Of a DNA stretch of 64,000 nucleotides, positions 34,375-42,477 are shown in pieces. Source of the DNA: Chlamydiota bacterium (lineage in GTDB: Bacteria; Auribacterota; Tritonobacteria; UBA1439); the NCBI GenBank assembly GCA_012729785.1, contig JAAYCL010000038.1, forward strand, positions 1-64,000. The letters are read 5' to 3'. Position numbers and translations under genes: made by a program. How positions within the stretch are numbered: position 1 is the first letter of the stretch; every line of letters starts with the position of its first letter. Under the pieces are notes generated by a model. The model was not told the origin of the DNA. It saw only the letters and a list, made by a program, of their open reading frames with translations, and did not search any database.

Positions 34375-34848
34375 TTGAAGAAGTGCGTGGCGGCCGTTCT
34401 CACGATGACGTGCGGTGTGCTGTGCGTGGCCGCGCCGGTCCTCGCCGACCAGGGGGCGTACCCCGCCGCCCCGCCGCAGGAGCCGTCGTTCGCGGCCCCG
34501 TCCGGAGAGGCGTCGTCTCCGGCTGAGCCGAAGGGCGACCTGGATCCGCGGTGGGTCGGGGCGATGTCCGCGGTCATCCCCTGCACCGGGCAGTGGTACA
34601 ACGGGGAGCTGCTGACCTGGAAGACCGCCGCGATGGCGGTGCTCGAGGGCGGCTCCATCTTCGTCCTCGTCTACTTCCTGGTCGAGGGTCCCCGGCCCGT
34701 GGCGTTCGCCGGCGGCGGCGGGATGCTCATCGCGCACACCTGGAGCGCGTGGGACGCCTGGAACGTTGCCAAGAAGAATCAGGGCCTGGCCCTCAACATG
34801 GACCAGGAGCGGCAGCGGGTCATGGTGAGCTACAACGTCCCCTTCTGA
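34375..34848 (+). CDS. Small exported membrane protein with GQWYNGE motif
   Basis: A 157-residue protein starting at TTG with a strong GGAAGGAGG site. A signal sequence (CVAAVLTMTCGVLCVAAPVLA) and Pro/Ala-rich spacer precede a hydrophobic domain containing AVIPCTGQWYNGE, the kind of PG-GQ-YNG motif found in DUF5683/TM2-like membrane proteins. One or two further membrane segments follow (AMAVLEGGSIFVLVYFLV and the Gly-rich GGGGMLIAH). It has its own promoter and terminator, so it is a single-gene unit. Function unknown. Confidence 0.7.
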   Translation: MKKCVAAVLTMTCGVLCVAAPVLADQGAYPAAPPQEPSFAAPSGEASSPAEPKGDLDPRWVGAMSAVIPCTGQWYNGELLTWKTAAMAVLEGGSIFVLVYFLVEGPRPVAFAGGGGMLIAHTWSAWDAWNVAKKNQGLALNMDQERQRVMVSYNVPF

Positions 34849-34873
34849 AGCGCCCCGTGCGCAACGGATCGAG

Positions 34874-34906
34874 CCCCCGGGCCTCGCGGCCCGGGGGTTT
34901 TTCTTT
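34874..34906 (+). terminator. Rho-independent terminator
   Basis: A near-perfect GC stem (CCCCCGGGCC / GGCCCGGGGG) closed by a short TCGC loop is followed by TTTTTCTTT, 26 bases after the stop at 34848. Confidence 0.9.
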
Positions 34907-35022
34907 CGTCCCCGCCCGCCCCGCCGCCCCCCGCGCCCGCGGGCCGTCCGCGCCCGATCCCGGTAGGCCCCTCCCGCCGGCCGTGGTAGAATGACGGGCA
35001 CACGGCGGGGGCATCGACGGCA

Positions 35023-35769
35023 ATGCGCTTCATCACCGAACTCGGCAGGATCGCCTCCTTCGGCGCGCAGACCCTCTACTGGGCCGCCCGCCCGCCGTGG
35101 TTTTTCCGGGAGACGTTCAGGCAGATGGCCCTCACCGCGGAGCGCTGCCTCATCCCCGTGATCGCGGTCGTGGCCCCGTTCGGGATGGTCATCACGCTGC
35201 AGGGGCTCGCGATCGTGAACCTGTTCGGCGTCGAGCGGATGCTCGGCAGCATCCTCGTCGTCTCGCTTCTGCGCGAGCTCTCCCCGGGCCTCACCGGCAT
35301 CATGATGGCGGCGCAGGCGGGGAGCACGGCCGCGGCGGAACTCGGCACGATGCGCCTCAGGGAGGAGACCGACGCGCTCGCCGTGATGGCCGTGAACCCG
35401 TTCCAGTACCTCGTCGTCCCCCGGCTGATCGCCCTCACCCTGGCCTGCCCGCTCATCAACGCGATCGCCTGCTCCAGCGGCATCGCGACCGGCTACGCGG
35501 CCGCGGTTTTGCTGAAGGGGGTGAACCGGGGGGCGTTCGCGGCGAACCTGTACGGCTTCGTGCGGGCCGCCGACCTCTGGGGGGGGATCGTGAAGACGCT
35601 CGTCTTCGGCTTCATCATCGGGCTCGTGAGCTGCTACTACGGTTCCACCGTCAGGGGGGGCGCGGAGGGGGTGGGGAAAGCCGCCAACGACGCCGTCGTG
35701 CGGTCGATCATCGCCTTTCTCGGGATCAACTATTTTCTGACCTCGGCGCTGCTGTCGATGGCGGGATAG
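35023..35769 (+). CDS. MlaE/YrbE-family ABC permease (first of two)
   Basis: A 248-residue inner-membrane permease with about five membrane segments. The family-defining stretch LLRELSPGLTGIMMAAQAGSTAAAELGTMR lies at about residues 86-115 (quoted parts only), followed by EEIDAL-like EETDALAVMAVNP. MlaE proteins form the membrane core of MCE lipid transporters that move phospholipids between inner and outer membranes. A -10 TAGAAT lies at 34987-34992. It heads a five-gene operon with a second, different permease, an ATPase and an MCE protein. Confidence 0.9.
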   Translation: MRFITELGRIASFGAQTLYWAARPPWFFRETFRQMALTAERCLIPVIAVVAPFGMVITLQGLAIVNLFGVERMLGSILVVSLLRELSPGLTGIMMAAQAGSTAAAELGTMRLREETDALAVMAVNPFQYLVVPRLIALTLACPLINAIACSSGIATGYAAAVLLKGVNRGAFAANLYGFVRAADLWGGIVKTLVFGFIIGLVSCYYGSTVRGGAEGVGKAANDAVVRSIIAFLGINYFLTSALLSMAG

Positions 35770-35814
35770 CGGCGGCGGGGACGGACGCCGCAGGCGCCGG
35801 AGAGGGAGGGACGG

Positions 35815-36591
35815 ATGCGAGCGGAAGGCGAAGCCGCCGGGCGCGCGGCGCCCGCGCGCCTCCTTGCGCAGACGGGACGATGGTGGCTCTTCTGCGCCCG
35901 CACGGCGCGCGCGGCGGCCGCGGCCCCCCCGCCCCTTGCCTGGATCCTCGAGGAGGCGTACCGGATCGGCGTCGGGTCGCTCTTCATCGTCTGCGCCGTC
36001 TCCCTCTTCATCGGGAGCACCATCGCGCTCCAGGGCTGGCACGCCTTCCGGCAGTTCGGGGGGGAGGGGCTCGTCGGGATCTTCGTCGCGCTCGCCTGCG
36101 TCCGAGAGATGGGGCCGATCGTGGCGGGCTCGATGGTGGCGGCGAAGGCGGGGACGGCGATGGCCGCCTCGGTCGCCGCGATGCGGGTGAAGGGCCAGAT
36201 CGACGCCCTCGAGGTGATGGCGGTCAACCCGTACCGCGCCCTGGCGGCGCCGCGGATCGCCGCCGCCCTCATCGCCCTGCCGATCCTCGTGATCTTCGCC
36301 GATTTCTTCACCGTGCTGGCGGGCTACCTCGTGGCCGTGCGCCAGCTCGGGGTCGACCCGGGGACGTTCATGGAGAACGTGCGGAGCAGCGTCGGGCTCC
36401 TCGACCTCTGGTACGGTATGGCGAAGGGGGCGGTCTTCGCGGCGATGATCTCCACCCTGAGCTGTTGCCACGGCTTCCACTCCGCCCCCGGCCCCGAGGG
36501 GGTGGGGCGCGCCACCAACCGGGCCGTCGTGAGCGTCTGCGTGGTGTGCATCGTGCTGAACTACTTCTTGAGCGAGCTGATGTACGGGTGA
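35815..36591 (+). CDS. MlaE/YrbE-family ABC permease (second of two)
   Basis: A 258-residue inner-membrane permease clearly different in sequence from the preceding one but with the same hallmarks: REMGPIVAGSMVAAKAGTAM, KGQIDALEVMAVNPY and FADFFTVLAGYLVAV. It has a longer, Arg/Ala-rich N terminus. Having two adjacent MlaE-type permeases suggests a heterodimeric membrane core, as in actinobacterial mce operons, rather than the usual homodimer. The ATPase gene starts four bases later. Confidence 0.9.
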   Translation: MRAEGEAAGRAAPARLLAQTGRWWLFCARTARAAAAAPPPLAWILEEAYRIGVGSLFIVCAVSLFIGSTIALQGWHAFRQFGGEGLVGIFVALACVREMGPIVAGSMVAAKAGTAMAASVAAMRVKGQIDALEVMAVNPYRALAAPRIAAALIALPILVIFADFFTVLAGYLVAVRQLGVDPGTFMENVRSSVGLLDLWYGMAKGAVFAAMISTLSCCHGFHSAPGPEGVGRATNRAVVSVCVVCIVLNYFLSELMYG

Positions 36592-36595
36592 GACC

Positions 36596-37327
36596 GTGAT
36601 CGAGTACCGCAACGTCTGCAAGTCGTTCGACGGCGTCCGTGTGCTCGCGGACGTCTCCTGCTCCCTCCCCGAGTCGAAAATCACCGTCTTCGTCGGGCCG
36701 AGCGGCGTGGGGAAGAGCGTCTTGATGCGGATGATCGTGGGCCTGGAGAGACCCGACTCGGGCGCGGTCCTCGTCGGCGGGGAGAACGTCGCGGCGCTGG
36801 ACGAGCGCGGCCTCTACCGCCTGCGGCGCAGGATGGGGATGCTCTTCCAGGACGGCGCCCTGTTCGACTCGATGACCGCCGGGGAGAACGTCGCCTTCCC
36901 CCTGCGCCGGCACACCCGGCTCTCCGAGCGCGAGATCGAGCGCGTCGTGGCCGAGAAACTCGCGCTTGTCGGGATGCCGGACTGCGCCCCCAAATACCCG
37001 TCGGAGCTCTCCGGCGGGATGCGCAAGCGCGTCGGCCTGGCCCGCGCCATCGCCCTCGAGCCGGAGATCGTCCTCTTCGACGAGCCGACCTCCGGCCTCG
37101 ACCCGCTGATGGCGGACGCCATCGACGACCTGATCCTCGACATGCAGCGCACGCTCGGCTGCACCTTCGTGGTGAACAGCCACGACATCCCCGGGACGTT
37201 CAAGATCGCGGACTCCATCGGGGTCCTCCACGACGAACGTCTCGTCGCCTTCGGGGAAAGGGAGGAGATCATCCGCTCGCACGACCCGGTGCTGACGAAC
37301 TTCTTCGCCAGGCACCGGGGCCGATAA
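36596..37327 (+). CDS. MlaF-type ABC ATPase
   Basis: A 243-residue ATP-binding subunit starting at GTG. Walker A GPSGVGKS (about 35-42), signature LSGGM, Walker B IVLFDEPTSGLDP and the switch histidine in VVNSHD are all intact. The MRMIVGLERPDSG and LFQDGALFDSMT patterns are typical of MlaF. It powers lipid transport with the two upstream permeases and the downstream MCE protein. Confidence 0.93.
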   Translation: MIEYRNVCKSFDGVRVLADVSCSLPESKITVFVGPSGVGKSVLMRMIVGLERPDSGAVLVGGENVAALDERGLYRLRRRMGMLFQDGALFDSMTAGENVAFPLRRHTRLSEREIERVVAEKLALVGMPDCAPKYPSELSGGMRKRVGLARAIALEPEIVLFDEPTSGLDPLMADAIDDLILDMQRTLGCTFVVNSHDIPGTFKIADSIGVLHDERLVAFGEREEIIRSHDPVLTNFFARHRGR

Positions 37328-37385
37328 CGGCGCCGCGAGACGGCGCCACAAACCACGATCAGACGCATTCGACAGGAGGCAGACG

Positions 37386-37997
37386 ATGCGCACACGCTTC
37401 AGGTACGAAATCTCGGTGGGGCTCTTCGTCGTCGCGGCGGCGCTGCTCCTCGGCTTCATCTCGCTGAAGATCTCCCGCGCCCGGGTGCGGGACGGCGTCG
37501 AGGTGTCGTTCCTCTTCCCCCACGCCTGCGGCCTCGTCAAGGACTCGCCGGTGGCGGTGGCGGGGGTCGAGGTGGGCTACGTCACGGGGCTTCGCCTCGA
37601 AGGGGGGAAGGCGCTCGTGGGGGCGCGCGTGAGCGCGGCGGCGGGGCTCAGGAGCGACCTGCGCGCCCGTATCCGCTCCAGGAGCCTCCTCGGCGAACCG
37701 TACCTCGAACTCGTCCCGTCGGGCGGCTCGGCGCCGCTCCTGCGGGACGGCGACCGGATCGACGCCGCCGTCTCCCCGGTCCAGATCGACCAGCTGGTCG
37801 CGTGGCTCGGCCGCCTCCTCGAGCGCATCGACCCCGACGACGCCGCGCGCCTCGTCGACGCCCTCGCGCGGGACCCCGAGGCGGCCGCGCGGATCGTGAG
37901 GAACGCCGACGCGCTCCTCGGCCGCCTGGCCGCGACCGACGCCGAGGCGCTGCGGAACTTCGTCCGGGAACTCAGCATACGCGCGAGGCTCTTCTAG
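37386..37997 (+). CDS. MCE-domain substrate-binding protein (MlaD-like)
   Basis: A 203-residue protein with one N-terminal membrane anchor (LFVVAAALLLGFISL) and a single MCE domain (about 35-120, with PVAVAGVEVGYVTGL and SRSLLGEPYLELVPSG), which in this family forms a hexameric lipid channel on the ABC core. A C-terminal helical region (LVAWLGRLLERID onward) could extend the pore. The ribosome site GGAGG lies just upstream. The next gene starts one base after its stop. Confidence 0.9.
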   Translation: MRTRFRYEISVGLFVVAAALLLGFISLKISRARVRDGVEVSFLFPHACGLVKDSPVAVAGVEVGYVTGLRLEGGKALVGARVSAAAGLRSDLRARIRSRSLLGEPYLELVPSGGSAPLLRDGDRIDAAVSPVQIDQLVAWLGRLLERIDPDDAARLVDALARDPEAAARIVRNADALLGRLAATDAEALRNFVRELSIRARLF

Positions 37998-37998
37998 G

Positions 37999-39099
37999 AT
38001 GCGCCGCATCGCCCTCTACCTCAGCGGACACGGCCTCGGCCACGCGATGCGGATGAAGGAGCTGCTCTTCCGCATCCGGGAACGCGCCCCCTCCGCGGCC
38101 CTCTACGTGACCGGCCCGGTGCCGCGCTGGGTCTTTGAGGAGCCGCCCGCCGTGCCGGTGCGCCTCCGCCCGCTCCGTTGCGATGTCGGGGCGATTCAAG
38201 ACGACAGTCTGCGCCTCGACGTGCGCCGCACGATCGAGGAGAACGAGAGGTTCTACCGGGACGCCGACGCCCTCGTGCGGCGGGAGGCGGCGTTCCTCCG
38301 GGCCGAACGGATCGACCTCGTCGTGGGGGACATCCCCCCCCTCGCCTTCCTCGCCGCCTCGGAGGCGCGCCGGCCGAGCGTCGCCGTCGGCAACTTCTCG
38401 TGGGACTGGATCTACGAGGAGTACGCGGCGGAACGCGCCTCCTTCGGCTCCGTCGTGGAGCTCGCGCGCGAGGCGTACCGGCGGGCGGACCTCCTGCTCC
38501 GTCTCCCGATGCACGGGGCGATGGAGGCGTTCCGCCGGGTGCGGGACATCCCCCTCATCGCGCGGAAGGCCGCGACGCCCCGCCGGGAGGTGCGCCGGAG
38601 GCTCGGGATCGCCGACGGGGAGCGGCGAAAGGTGATCTTCATCTCGATGGGCGGGCACGCCGGGGCCGAGATCCGGGAGAGCGGCCGGGCCGACTTCGGC
38701 GGCCATCTCTACCTGTCGTACTTCCGGCCGGCCGCGCGGATCCCGAACCTGATCCTGATCGCCGACCGGGCGGGGATCGCCCACCCCGACATCGTCGCGG
38801 CGAGCGACTGCGTGATCAGCAAGCCCGGCTACTGCACCGTCGCCGAGTGCATCGCGAACGAAACGCCGCTCGTCTACACCTCGCGCGACCATTTCCGGGA
38901 GTACGCCGTGATGGCGGAGGGGGCCGCGCGCTACTGCCGCGCGCGGCTCCTGCCGAGGGAGGATTTCCACGCGGGTGCGTGGGCGGAACAGATCGAGGCG
39001 CTCCTCGCCGGACCGCCGCGGCGGCCGGAGGCGCTGCGCACAAACGGCGCGGAGGAGGCGGCGGGGATCATCCTGGAGGCGGCGGAGAAGTCCGCATAG
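37999..39099 (+). CDS. GT-B-like glycosyltransferase (MurG/arabinokinase-N-type)
   Basis: A 366-residue protein with two Rossmann-like halves. The N-terminal GHGLGHAMRM motif and the C-terminal SDCVISKPGYCTVAECIAN segment resemble the glycosyltransferase-like domain of L-arabinokinase-type proteins and MurG-like GT-B enzymes. It is fused to the lipid transport operon with no gap, suggesting it glycosylates a lipid or envelope component handled by the transporter. Donor and acceptor are unknown. Confidence 0.75.
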   Translation: MRRIALYLSGHGLGHAMRMKELLFRIRERAPSAALYVTGPVPRWVFEEPPAVPVRLRPLRCDVGAIQDDSLRLDVRRTIEENERFYRDADALVRREAAFLRAERIDLVVGDIPPLAFLAASEARRPSVAVGNFSWDWIYEEYAAERASFGSVVELAREAYRRADLLLRLPMHGAMEAFRRVRDIPLIARKAATPRREVRRRLGIADGERRKVIFISMGGHAGAEIRESGRADFGGHLYLSYFRPAARIPNLILIADRAGIAHPDIVAASDCVISKPGYCTVAECIANETPLVYTSRDHFREYAVMAEGAARYCRARLLPREDFHAGAWAEQIEALLAGPPRRPEALRTNGAEEAAGIILEAAEKSA

Positions 39100-39159
39100 C
39101 CCCTCCAGGAGCCGCGCGCGAGAAGACGGCCCGGTCGACGGGGCGGACCCGCGCGCCGT

Positions 39160-39417
39160 CTACCGGCTCCGGCGCGTGTTCTCCCAGGTCCTGGTCAGCA
39201 TATCCATGATCCTGCGGTTGCCCTGGAGAAGCTGGTCGAGTTTCTGGTTGATCGAGGCCAGATCCCGCGAGATGTTCTGTTGCGCGTACGCCTGCGCCTG
39301 GGACGGATACCCGACCTGCGACTCCCCCCGGCGCGGGGAGAGCACGAGCAGGGAGGCGGCGAATCCCGCCGCCATTCCGATCCCGACGAGGCCCGCGCGC
39401 GCGCGCATACTCTTCAT
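39160..39417 (-). CDS. Small exported or membrane-anchored coiled-coil protein
   Basis: An 85-residue protein. The ATG at 39417 has AAAGGAGG upstream and a good promoter. The N terminus is a hydrophobic anchor (AGLVGIGMAAGFAASLLVL), followed by a Gln/Ala-rich stretch and a short heptad-like helix (DLASINQKLDQLLQGNRRIM). Function unknown. It is convergent with the glycosyltransferase gene. Confidence 0.7.
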   Translation of the reverse strand: MKSMRARAGLVGIGMAAGFAASLLVLSPRRGESQVGYPSQAQAYAQQNISRDLASINQKLDQLLQGNRRIMDMLTRTWENTRRSR

Positions 39418-39450
39418 GGGGCGCCTCCTTTCGCGTCCTTCCGTCAGTAC

Positions 39451-39479
39451 AGTATACACCGAGCGCGGCTGCATGTCAC
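39451..39479 (-). promoter_or_regulatory. Sigma-70 promoter of the 39417 gene
   Basis: Minus-strand GTGACA (39479-39474) and TATACT (39456-39451) with a 17-base spacer, 34 bases before the start codon. Confidence 0.6.
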
Positions 39480-39504
39480 CATGCCGCCCCCTCCGGCAAT
39501 GCGT

Positions 39505-39626
39505 ATTGGGGGCGGACCACGATAATTCGTTGCGGAAGTGGATGTTGCGACTATTCTGGCCCCTAAAAAGGGCTTTTTCAGCATAACTCATTCCGGCACA
39601 ATACAATATCGTGGTCCGACCCCAAT
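39505..39626. mobile_element. MITE-like element with about 28-bp terminal inverted repeats
   Basis: The left end (from ATTGGGGGCGGACCACGATA) and the reverse complement of the right end (ATTGGGGTCGGACCACGATA onward) match in about 23 of 28 positions. The 122-base unit has an AT-rich centre that includes a CCCTAAAAAGGG inverted repeat. It encodes nothing and has no clear target duplication, fitting a non-autonomous transposable element or its remnant. Confidence 0.6.
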
Positions 39627-40010
39627 GCTCCTCTCTGCTCCTCTCGGATGCAGCTCCACAGGTCCCGCGCCGCATATCCCACCATGAAGCCAAGGTCTTG
39701 CCTGTCAGGATCGAAATCCCACACACTGTGTCTCGTTCGTGGCACGGTATCCTCTCCTTTCTTTCCTGCCCGATTGGACCGGAGAGGATACCTTTGTTGT
39801 CCCCCTGTTCCCTTGCCCTTTTCACCCCCCTCCCGGGGACTTCTTCCTCCTTTTGCATACACTACTTGACGCTGCCCGACCTTCTACCCCCTTCCCCATC
39901 CTCCCCCTTCGTGGCATAATCACCCTCGGCGGTCCGATGCCGATACCGGCCTCCCGCCGCGCGCCGACTCGATCTGCAGGAGAAACCCGTTGCACGGAGG
40001 GAACCATCTC

Positions 40011-40220
40011 GTGAGGATACCGTTAGCCGTACCCGCGGCGATCGCCTGTCTCGCATGCGCCGGGTGCACCGCTCCCGGCGGCAGGGCGCCGGGGCAGCCG
40101 GATTTCCCCTCGATGGCCAGGGAGATGGCCGGCGAGTTCGGGACGTTCACGGTCGACGTCAAGGACGAGGTCGTGGACAGGGTCCTCGATGAGACCGCGG
40201 GGCTGCGGGGGCAGCCGTAA
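40011..40220 (+). CDS. Small putative lipoprotein
   Basis: A 69-residue protein. The GTG at 40011, nine bases after GGAGGG, gives a short signal sequence (LAVPAAIACLACAGC) with a lipobox-like cysteine. The mature part is about 45 residues with an acidic helix (VDVKDEVVDRVLDE). Function unknown. Confidence 0.6.
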   Translation: MRIPLAVPAAIACLACAGCTAPGGRAPGQPDFPSMAREMAGEFGTFTVDVKDEVVDRVLDETAGLRGQP

Positions 40221-40361
40221 CGGATACGCGCCGCGCGCGCGGCGGCGAACCGGGGGCGTGTTCTCATCGCCCCAACGCCGCGGCGCGGACCAGACGCAAC
40301 GCGCCGCGACCGCAATCGGTCCGCCCGCGCCGGCGGCAGCGGCGGTTCGAGGAGTGAGGCG

Positions 40362-40760
40362 ATGCGGATCTTCCGAAAGATGAAACCCTCCCCGGCGCGA
40401 AGGGGCGCGCGCGGCGCACTGCTCGCACTGGCCCTGGCCGGGTGCGTCACGTATACGGGACCGAGATCGAACTTCATCGTGCCCAAGGAGGCTCTGTACG
40501 TGACCGGTCCGGATGCGCAGAACCGTGTCGAGGTCGGCGGCTCGATCCGGTTCCGCGAGTACACGCCGCGTTTCGTGACGTATGCGATCAGGAACAAGAA
40601 CTCGGGAGCGACGGTCGAGGGCTCTCTCACGCCCGGCCACCCGTTCAAGGACTCGATAGCCGCCGGGGTGCACGACAAGATCAAGGTGACCTTCACGGAT
40701 GACCGGGGAAAAACAAAAAGCAGAACGTTGAAGGTCCCCGCCTCGCGGCGCGCAAGATAG
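40362..40760 (+). CDS. Putative lipoprotein
   Basis: A 132-residue protein with GAGGAG upstream of the ATG. The signal sequence ends LLALALAGC, a good lipobox. The mature part is beta-rich (VPKEALYVTGPDAQN, VEVGGSIRFREYTPRFVTYAI) and basic at the end. The order suggests an immunoglobulin-like or bacterial surface domain, but no family is recognised. It follows another small lipoprotein gene. Confidence 0.7.
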   Translation: MRIFRKMKPSPARRGARGALLALALAGCVTYTGPRSNFIVPKEALYVTGPDAQNRVEVGGSIRFREYTPRFVTYAIRNKNSGATVEGSLTPGHPFKDSIAAGVHDKIKVTFTDDRGKTKSRTLKVPASRRAR

Positions 40761-40853
40761 ACACGGCAAGGATCCCCTCCGGGATCAACCGGGGCACCCT
40801 TTCGCCGTCCAGTGCCGCCTGCCCGTTCCGCCCCGCCCCCCGCCGGCCTGTGT

Positions 40854-40859
40854 TATACT
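40854..40859 (+). promoter_or_regulatory. -10 element of the tRNA gene
   Basis: TATACT ends 17 bases before the mature tRNA 5' end at 40877. The -35 element is not clear. Confidence 0.55.
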
Positions 40860-40876
40860 TTCCCCGTGCGACACCC

Positions 40877-40953
40877 GCGCCCGTAGCTCAGCTGGACAGA
40901 GCAACGGATTTCTAATCCGTCGGCCGCAGGTTCGAGTCCTGCCGGGCGCGCCA
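40877..40953 (+). tRNA. tRNA-Arg (anticodon TCT), CCA encoded
   Basis: A complete cloverleaf: acceptor GCGCCCG pairs with CGGGCGC, D arm contains AGCTCAGC, anticodon stem ACGGA/TCCGT with loop TTTCTAA, T arm GCAGG-TTCGAGT-CCTGC, discriminator G and encoded CCA. It decodes AGA/AGG, rare codons in this GC-rich genome. The last 20 bases plus one are repeated at 41068-41088. Confidence 0.97.
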
Positions 40954-40954
40954 C
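40934..40954. repeat. 21-bp direct repeat, tRNA 3' end copy
   Basis: GAGTCCTGCC followed by GGGCGCGCCAC occurs here, as the tRNA 3' end, and again 134 bases downstream. Sequence after both copies is also related (TTTCGTTTCC / TCTCGTTTCC). Confidence 0.85.
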
Positions 40955-41067
40955 AACTATCGTCCCTGGCGCATCGTCTTTCGTTTCCAGGGATAACGGG
41001 ATCATCGCGAGGCCGGCAGGACGAGAAGCTGCGCTGCAGGAGAGTCTGTTTCGAGCGCAGCCGAGGG

Positions 41068-41088
41068 GAGTCCTGCCGGGCGCGCCAC
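41068..41088. repeat. 21-bp direct repeat, displaced copy
   Basis: Exact copy of the tRNA-Arg 3' end without the rest of the tRNA. It could be an old attachment-site scar or one end of a short tandem duplication of about 134 bases. Confidence 0.85.
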
Positions 41089-41141
41089 GACCGCCGTTTC
41101 CGGTCATTCGTTTCTCGTTTCCAAAGGGGGAGGGGCAGACG

Positions 41142-42383
41142 ATGAAGACGGCGACGATCTGTATCCTGCTGCTCGCCGCGGCGGGGCGGGCGAGCATCGA
41201 GAACCCGACGATCAGGGAGTACCCCCACCTCGGGCTTTTCTACGCCCACACCGGGCAGCACGAGCTCGCCGTGGCAACCTACCGCGCGATGCTCTCCCGC
41301 CACCCCGACGCGGGTGAGGCGCAGGAGGGCTGGCTGGAACTCGGCGTCTGTTGCCGTGAACTGCTGCGGCAGGCGTTGGCCGATCTCGCGCGGGCCAGGG
41401 AGGGCGGGGCGCCGAAACGGGAGATCGAGGAGATCGAGTCGAAGGCCTCCTCGTGGATGACCCAGGCGCTCGCCGCCTACCAGACGGTCCTCGCCCGGTA
41501 CCCCGCCTCGCGGGCGGAGGCGATCATCGGCACGGGGGACGTTCTGGCGGCGTTCGGCGCGGAGAAGGCGGACGAGGCGCGGCGCGAGTACCTGAAGGTG
41601 GTCGACGGCTATCCCGAGGAGGCGGCGCGGGCGCAGGTTTTGATCGGCGACCTGCTCGCCGCCACGGGGGATCCGGCCGGGGCGAAGACGGCCTACCGCC
41701 TGGCGGTGCTGTCGTTCCCCGAGATCGCGCCGCTGGCGATGATGCGCCTCGCCGACCTCCTGTTCGCGGAGGGGGCGTTCGGCGAGGCCGCGGACGCCTG
41801 CACCTCCCTCGTCGAGGGGATGGCGGTGGACGGCGCCTACGACCACAGACTCCACCCGATCGGCGACATACTGGAGAGGGCCATCGCCCGGCGCGGCGAG
41901 GCGGAGCGGGCCCTCGGCAACAGGGACGCCGAGCTCTCGGGCTACGCCGACGCCGCGACCCGGTACGACGGCACGCGCGCGGCCGCGGCCGCCCGGTTCG
42001 AGTCGGCCGAGGCGCTCGACCATTACGGGAAGGGGGACGAGGCGGCGGGCACGCTCGAGGCGGTCGTCTCCCGTTTCCCCAAGAGCGTCTGGGCGGTCCG
42101 GGCGCGGATGCGCCTGGCCGCGATGCGGGGGGCCTCGGCGCGCGCGGTCGAGCAGTACCGGGGGATCGCGGACTCCTGGCCGCAGAGCATCTACTGGGTC
42201 GAGGCGCAGATGCGGATCGCGGACACGTGGAGGAGGATCGCCGAGGCCGAGGAGGAGGCGGACAAGAAGAAGGAGGCGCGGACGAAGGCGCGCGCCGCCT
42301 GCGAGGAGATCGTGGCGCGCTGGCCCGCGTGCCCCGAGACCGCGAAGGCGAAGGAACTCCTCGCCGCCATCCCTGCGCCGTGA
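41142..42383 (+). CDS. Exported tetratricopeptide-repeat protein
   Basis: A 413-residue, mostly helical protein with a short N-terminal hydrophobic segment (TATICILLLAAAGRASI), likely a signal peptide, and about ten TPR-like repeats (HTGQHELAVATYRAMLSRHP, KADEARREYLKVVDGYP and similar). The architecture resembles periplasmic YbgF/BamD-type scaffolds for protein complexes. The ribosome site GGGGGAGG is upstream of the ATG. Partner unknown. Confidence 0.8.
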   Translation: MKTATICILLLAAAGRASIENPTIREYPHLGLFYAHTGQHELAVATYRAMLSRHPDAGEAQEGWLELGVCCRELLRQALADLARAREGGAPKREIEEIESKASSWMTQALAAYQTVLARYPASRAEAIIGTGDVLAAFGAEKADEARREYLKVVDGYPEEAARAQVLIGDLLAATGDPAGAKTAYRLAVLSFPEIAPLAMMRLADLLFAEGAFGEAADACTSLVEGMAVDGAYDHRLHPIGDILERAIARRGEAERALGNRDAELSGYADAATRYDGTRAAAAARFESAEALDHYGKGDEAAGTLEAVVSRFPKSVWAVRARMRLAAMRGASARAVEQYRGIADSWPQSIYWVEAQMRIADTWRRIAEAEEEADKKKEARTKARAACEEIVARWPACPETAKAKELLAAIPAP

Positions 42384-42477
42384 CCGCGCCCCCCGTCCGG
42401 ATCGTCAGGCAGACGGACCGGCCGAGAGGCGAAGGTCAACCGCCGGCCGGATCCCGCCCCCTCCGCGCCGGGGCATG

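Larger units (their letters stand above)
39418..40010. other. Intergenic region with MITE-like element and C/T-rich tract
   Basis: About 590 bases without a credible gene. It holds a promoter at its left end, the inverted-repeat element at 39505-39626, and a C/T-rich stretch (about 39740-39910) with few purines on the plus strand. Confidence 0.6.

Noticed and set aside
39739-40014. Small plus-strand gene in the C/T-rich tract
   Set aside because: Composition reflects the pyrimidine-rich DNA, there is no ribosome site, and it overlaps the leader of the lipoprotein gene.
41068-41088. Second tRNA or tRNA pseudogene
   Set aside because: Only the 3' end is present; no D or anticodon arm precedes it.
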